Assembly (NCBI GenBank): GCA_947474705.1
Contig: CANJJS010000037.1
Location: 1-44,153 of the forward strand
Source of the DNA: Acetobacteraceae bacterium
GTDB taxonomy: Bacteria; Pseudomonadota; Alphaproteobacteria; Acetobacterales; Acetobacteraceae
Direction of reading: 5' to 3'
DNA: 44,153 nucleotides
Positions 42,331 through 44,153 of the stretch are shown piece by piece. Made by a program: the position numbers and the translations under genes. Each line of letters opens with the position of its first letter. The first letter of the stretch is position 1. Under the pieces are notes generated by a model. It saw only the letters and a program-made list of their open reading frames with translations. It was not told the DNA's origin and ran no database searches.

Positions 42331-42864
42331 CTACCCAGCCGCCCCCACCGCGGCCGTGCCGTGCGCGACGATGCTCACCGGATTGGCTTCGGCCAGGACG
42401 ATCCGGGCCTGGGCCAGTTCCTCGTCCGAACCATGCGCCAGCACCAGGAACTCGTCGGCCTTCAGGGCGGTTTCATATTGAATGACGCTGTCTTTCGGCA
42501 CGCCCAGGCTGACCAGCGCGGCGCCAAGGGCGCTGAGGCCGCCCATGACGAGCGCGCCTTCGACCGCCGAGGCGACCGCCGTGGCGAGATAGCCAAGTAC
42601 CATCACCTGACCCATGACCGGCACCATCAAAAACACGCCGCCGAAAAACAATCCCCAGAGTCCGCCCCAGAACGCGCCGCGGGTGCCCCAGAACCGGATG
42701 CGGTCCCCGGTGTTGTAGAAACCCACCACCGTCTCTTCCGTGTGATATCCCTGTCCGACAATGCTGAGTTTCGTCATGTCGAAGCGACTGTCGGCGAGGC
42801 GTTTGACCGCTCGTTCCGCCTGTGTGTGATTGGCGAAGATGGCCGCGAGCGTGCTGTTGGGCAT
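42331..42864 (-). CDS. Glycine-rich general stress-type membrane protein
   Basis: 177 residues. The N-terminal ~55 resemble the GsiB/YflT-like 'general stress protein' alpha/beta fold (STLAAIFANHTQAERAVKRL, LSIVGQGYHTEETVVGFYNT). A glycine-rich hydrophobic middle, ~63-121 (TRGAFWGGLWGLFFGGVFLM), can span the membrane two or three times or pack as a helical hairpin, and an alpha/beta C-terminus follows (SVIQYETALKADEFLVLAHG). Similar proteins are annotated as DUF1269-like or stress proteins; function is not established. The ATG at 42864 is chosen over a long upstream shadow. Confidence 0.75.
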   Translation of the reverse strand: MPNSTLAAIFANHTQAERAVKRLADSRFDMTKLSIVGQGYHTEETVVGFYNTGDRIRFWGTRGAFWGGLWGLFFGGVFLMVPVMGQVMVLGYLATAVASAVEGALVMGGLSALGAALVSLGVPKDSVIQYETALKADEFLVLAHGSDEELAQARIVLAEANPVSIVAHGTAAVGAAG

Positions 42865-42944
42865 GGTGGTTCCTTTGCGATCTGGCGGGGGGGGGCTGAC
42901 GGCCGGTCCCGCCGTCGAACCTCGCCGCGCCTCGGCGCTGGCGA

Positions 42945-43001
42945 CAGCGCCGGAATCTACCCACTCGCTGGCTCCATCGCCCTGAGTAGATTCCGACGCT
43001 G
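42945..43001. promoter_or_regulatory. Long inverted repeat between divergent stress and glycosyltransferase genes
   Basis: Arms 42945-42960 and 42986-43001 pair over 16 positions with one mismatch (CAGCGCCGGAATCTAC and GTAGATTCCGACGCTG), with 25 bases between. The inner 10 positions are perfect. It lies 80 bases from the leftward stress gene and 100 bases from the rightward glycosyltransferase, so it may be a shared operator or a transcript hairpin. Confidence 0.5.
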
Positions 43002-43101
43002 CTACCAGGAAATGGCATCCCGTATGCCGCACGGGCAAACCCGGAAACGACGCGAGCCGCCGTTTCCCCTGGGGTCGACGCCATGCGATGGAGAAACGAC
43101 C

Positions 43102-44007
43102 GTGACACCGATTGACCGCCTGGCCTTCATTGGAAACGCGCTGCCACGGCGCTGTGGAATCGCCACATTCACCACCGACCTGCGTCAGGCGGTCGCGGAC
43201 GCGAGACCGGCCATGCGAACCCGCATCGCGGCGATGAACAATTCCGGTTATACCTACGATTATCCGGAGTCCGTCGGGTTCGAAATCGACGATGCGAAAT
43301 TGGAGGATTACACGCGCGCCGCGCGGTCGCTGAACGCGAGCGATTTCGAAGCCGTGTCCCTGCAGCACGAATTCGGTATTTTCGGCGGCCCCGCCGGCGG
43401 CCATATCGTGGCCTTGCTCAAGCGGCTGGAAATGCCGGTCGTCACAACGCTTCATACGATCCTGGCGGACCCGACCCCGGATCAGCGCGCCGTGTTCGGC
43501 GACATCGTCAAACTTTCGTCGAAACTGGTCGTCATGGCCAATAAAGGCCGCGAAATACTACGAAGCGTCTACCGGGTACCCGCCGAAAAAATCGCGATCG
43601 TGCCGCACGGTATCCCTGACTTTCCCTTCGTGCCGCCAACCGCGGCGAAAGCCGAACTGGGATTCGTCGGCAAGGACGTCATCCTGACCTTTGGCCTGTT
43701 ATCGCCGAACAAAGGTATCGAAGTCATGCTGGGCGCGATGCCGGAGATTCTGAAATCGCGCCCCAACGCGGTTTATGTCGTTTTGGGAGCGACACATCCG
43801 AACCTCGCGGCGTACCACGGCGAAACCTACCGCGACAGCCTGGTCGCGCGGGCCGCCGAACTCGGCGTGTCCGAACACGTCGTCTTCCACGACCAGTTCG
43901 TCGACCGGCCCACGTTGTTGCGATACATTTCCATGTGCGACGTTTACGTCACGCCTTACCTCAACGAAGCGCAAATGACCTCGGGAACCCTCGCGTACAG
44001 TTACGGG
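43102..44007 (+). pseudogene. Glycosyltransferase family 4-like gene, interrupted by IS21-type element
   Basis: 302 native codons of a GT-B glycosyltransferase: RLAFIGNALPRRCGIATFTT, SLQHEFGIFGGPAGGHI, VTTLHTILADPTPDQRAV, IVPHGIPDFPFVPP, LTFGLLSPNKGIEVML, and finally YLNEAQMTSGTLAYSYG. The acceptor-side donor loop and the rest of the C-terminal domain should follow but are replaced at 44008 by foreign DNA, giving 17 unrelated codons to a TAG at 44059. The GTG start at 43102 has GGAG eight bases upstream. Sugar and acceptor are unknown. The product is likely inactive. Confidence 0.85.
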
Positions 44008-44008
44008 T

Positions 44009-44067
44009 GTAAAACAGCGTGCAAACCTTTCCAGATTCCGGGGGTAAACAGCGTCCAATAGTTTCCA
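44009..44067 (+). repeat. Paired direct repeats at the IS21-type end
   Basis: Two copies, 25 and 24 bases, 35 bases apart start to start. Shared bases are GTAAA(A)CAGCGT-x-CAA-x(3)-TTTCCA. They are the expected binding sites for the element's transposase. Confidence 0.7.
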
Positions 44068-44121
44068 CCCCGGTCCGTGCGATCCTCCGGCGTTTATGCT
44101 GGAGAGTCTGGGGTGTTGTAC

Positions 44122-44153
44122 ATGGATACGATTGCCGAAATCCGCCGCCGTCA
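44122..44153 (+). CDS. IstA-like transposase, N-terminal start only
   Basis: ATG at 44122 followed by MDTIAEIRRR before the window ends. This matches the start of IS21-family IstA proteins, which begin with a short helix ahead of a helix-turn-helix. Only ten codons are visible, so the call leans on the terminal repeats and position within the element. Confidence 0.6.
   Translation, partial: MDTIAEIRRR

Larger units (their letters stand above)
44008..44153 (+). mobile_element. Left end of an IS21-family insertion sequence
   Basis: Starts with TGT directly after the last native glycosyltransferase codon. It carries two related direct repeats near the end, GTAAAACAGCGTGCAAACCT... at 44009-44033 and GTAAACAGCGTCCAATAGTT... 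at 44044-44067, as IS21 ends typically do (multiple transposase sites). It then has the start of an IstA-like gene. The element runs out of the window, so the other end and the target duplication are not visible. Confidence 0.75.

Noticed and set aside
41728-44061. A 777-residue plus-strand open frame ending with the glycosyltransferase
   Set aside because: The first ~458 codons are antisense shadows of the lipoprotein, Ser/Thr protein and stress-protein genes. The GTG at 43102 with a good ribosome site is the real start.

Overview
The window is high-GC DNA (estimated by eye) with the gene content and codon use of an alphaproteobacterium. Rhodospirillales, and probably Acetobacteraceae or a close relative, fit best. 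This rests on the protein families, the GC-rich composite palindromes between genes, the -24/-12 promoter before a urt/ure urea locus, and a PEP-CTERM protein. No rRNA or tRNA gene is visible, so genus is not assignable. Both ends lie in insertion sequences: the tail of an IS1595-type transposase on the left and the first ~146 bp of an IS21-type element on the right. The window may therefore be a contig that stopped at repeats.

Layout. 1-3.4 kb: IS remnant, a BrnT/BrnA toxin-antitoxin pair with a perfect operator palindrome, ruvAB (no ruvC beside it), and a HigB/HigA pair with its own operator. 3.4-6.0 kb (minus strand): arsC, an FAD amine/amino-acid oxidase and hemB, closely spaced. 6.1-13.3 kb: two exported proteins (one DUF5666-like, one PEP-CTERM), a hydroxypyruvate/oxotetronate isomerase, an AI-2E family membrane protein, an alpha/beta-hydrolase without the usual nucleophile, a TauE/SafE permease, and a metC-sseA sulfur pair. 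13.4-20.2 kb: two inverted copies of a ~230-245 bp composite palindromic repeat bracket a methyltransferase, an AlaX editing protein, a Nudix hydrolase, a diguanylate cyclase, a secreted octapeptide-repeat protein and a DHA2-type MFS exporter.

20.2-31.2 kb is one coherent nitrogen-scavenging locus on the plus strand: a sigma-54 promoter, the urea ABC transporter urtABCDE, then ureD, ureA, ureB, ureC, ureE, ureF and ureG. Urea is bound by UrtA, imported by UrtBCDE and hydrolysed by the nickel enzyme UreABC, which UreDEFG mature. Many genes overlap by 1-26 bp. Two copies of another small repeat sit in gaps of this operon in opposite orientations. An oxyR gene with a TTG start follows ureG after four bases.

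31.2-40.7 kb: a small exported protein, a DsbA/FrnE-like oxidoreductase, a sulfotransferase, then a possible catabolic group: a Baeyer-Villiger-type flavin monooxygenase diverging from an HpcH/HpaI aldolase and a double-length class III CoA-transferase. 40.7-44.2 kb is accessory: a decayed transposase, two small secreted Ser/Thr-rich proteins with matching C-termini, a glycine-rich stress-type membrane protein, and a glycosyltransferase cut by the IS21 element.

The strongest candidate for something undescribed is the pair of composite palindromes at 13.4 and 19.9 kb, whose central stems differ by compensated base changes. The octapeptide-repeat secreted protein and the paired Ser/Thr-rich exported proteins come next.
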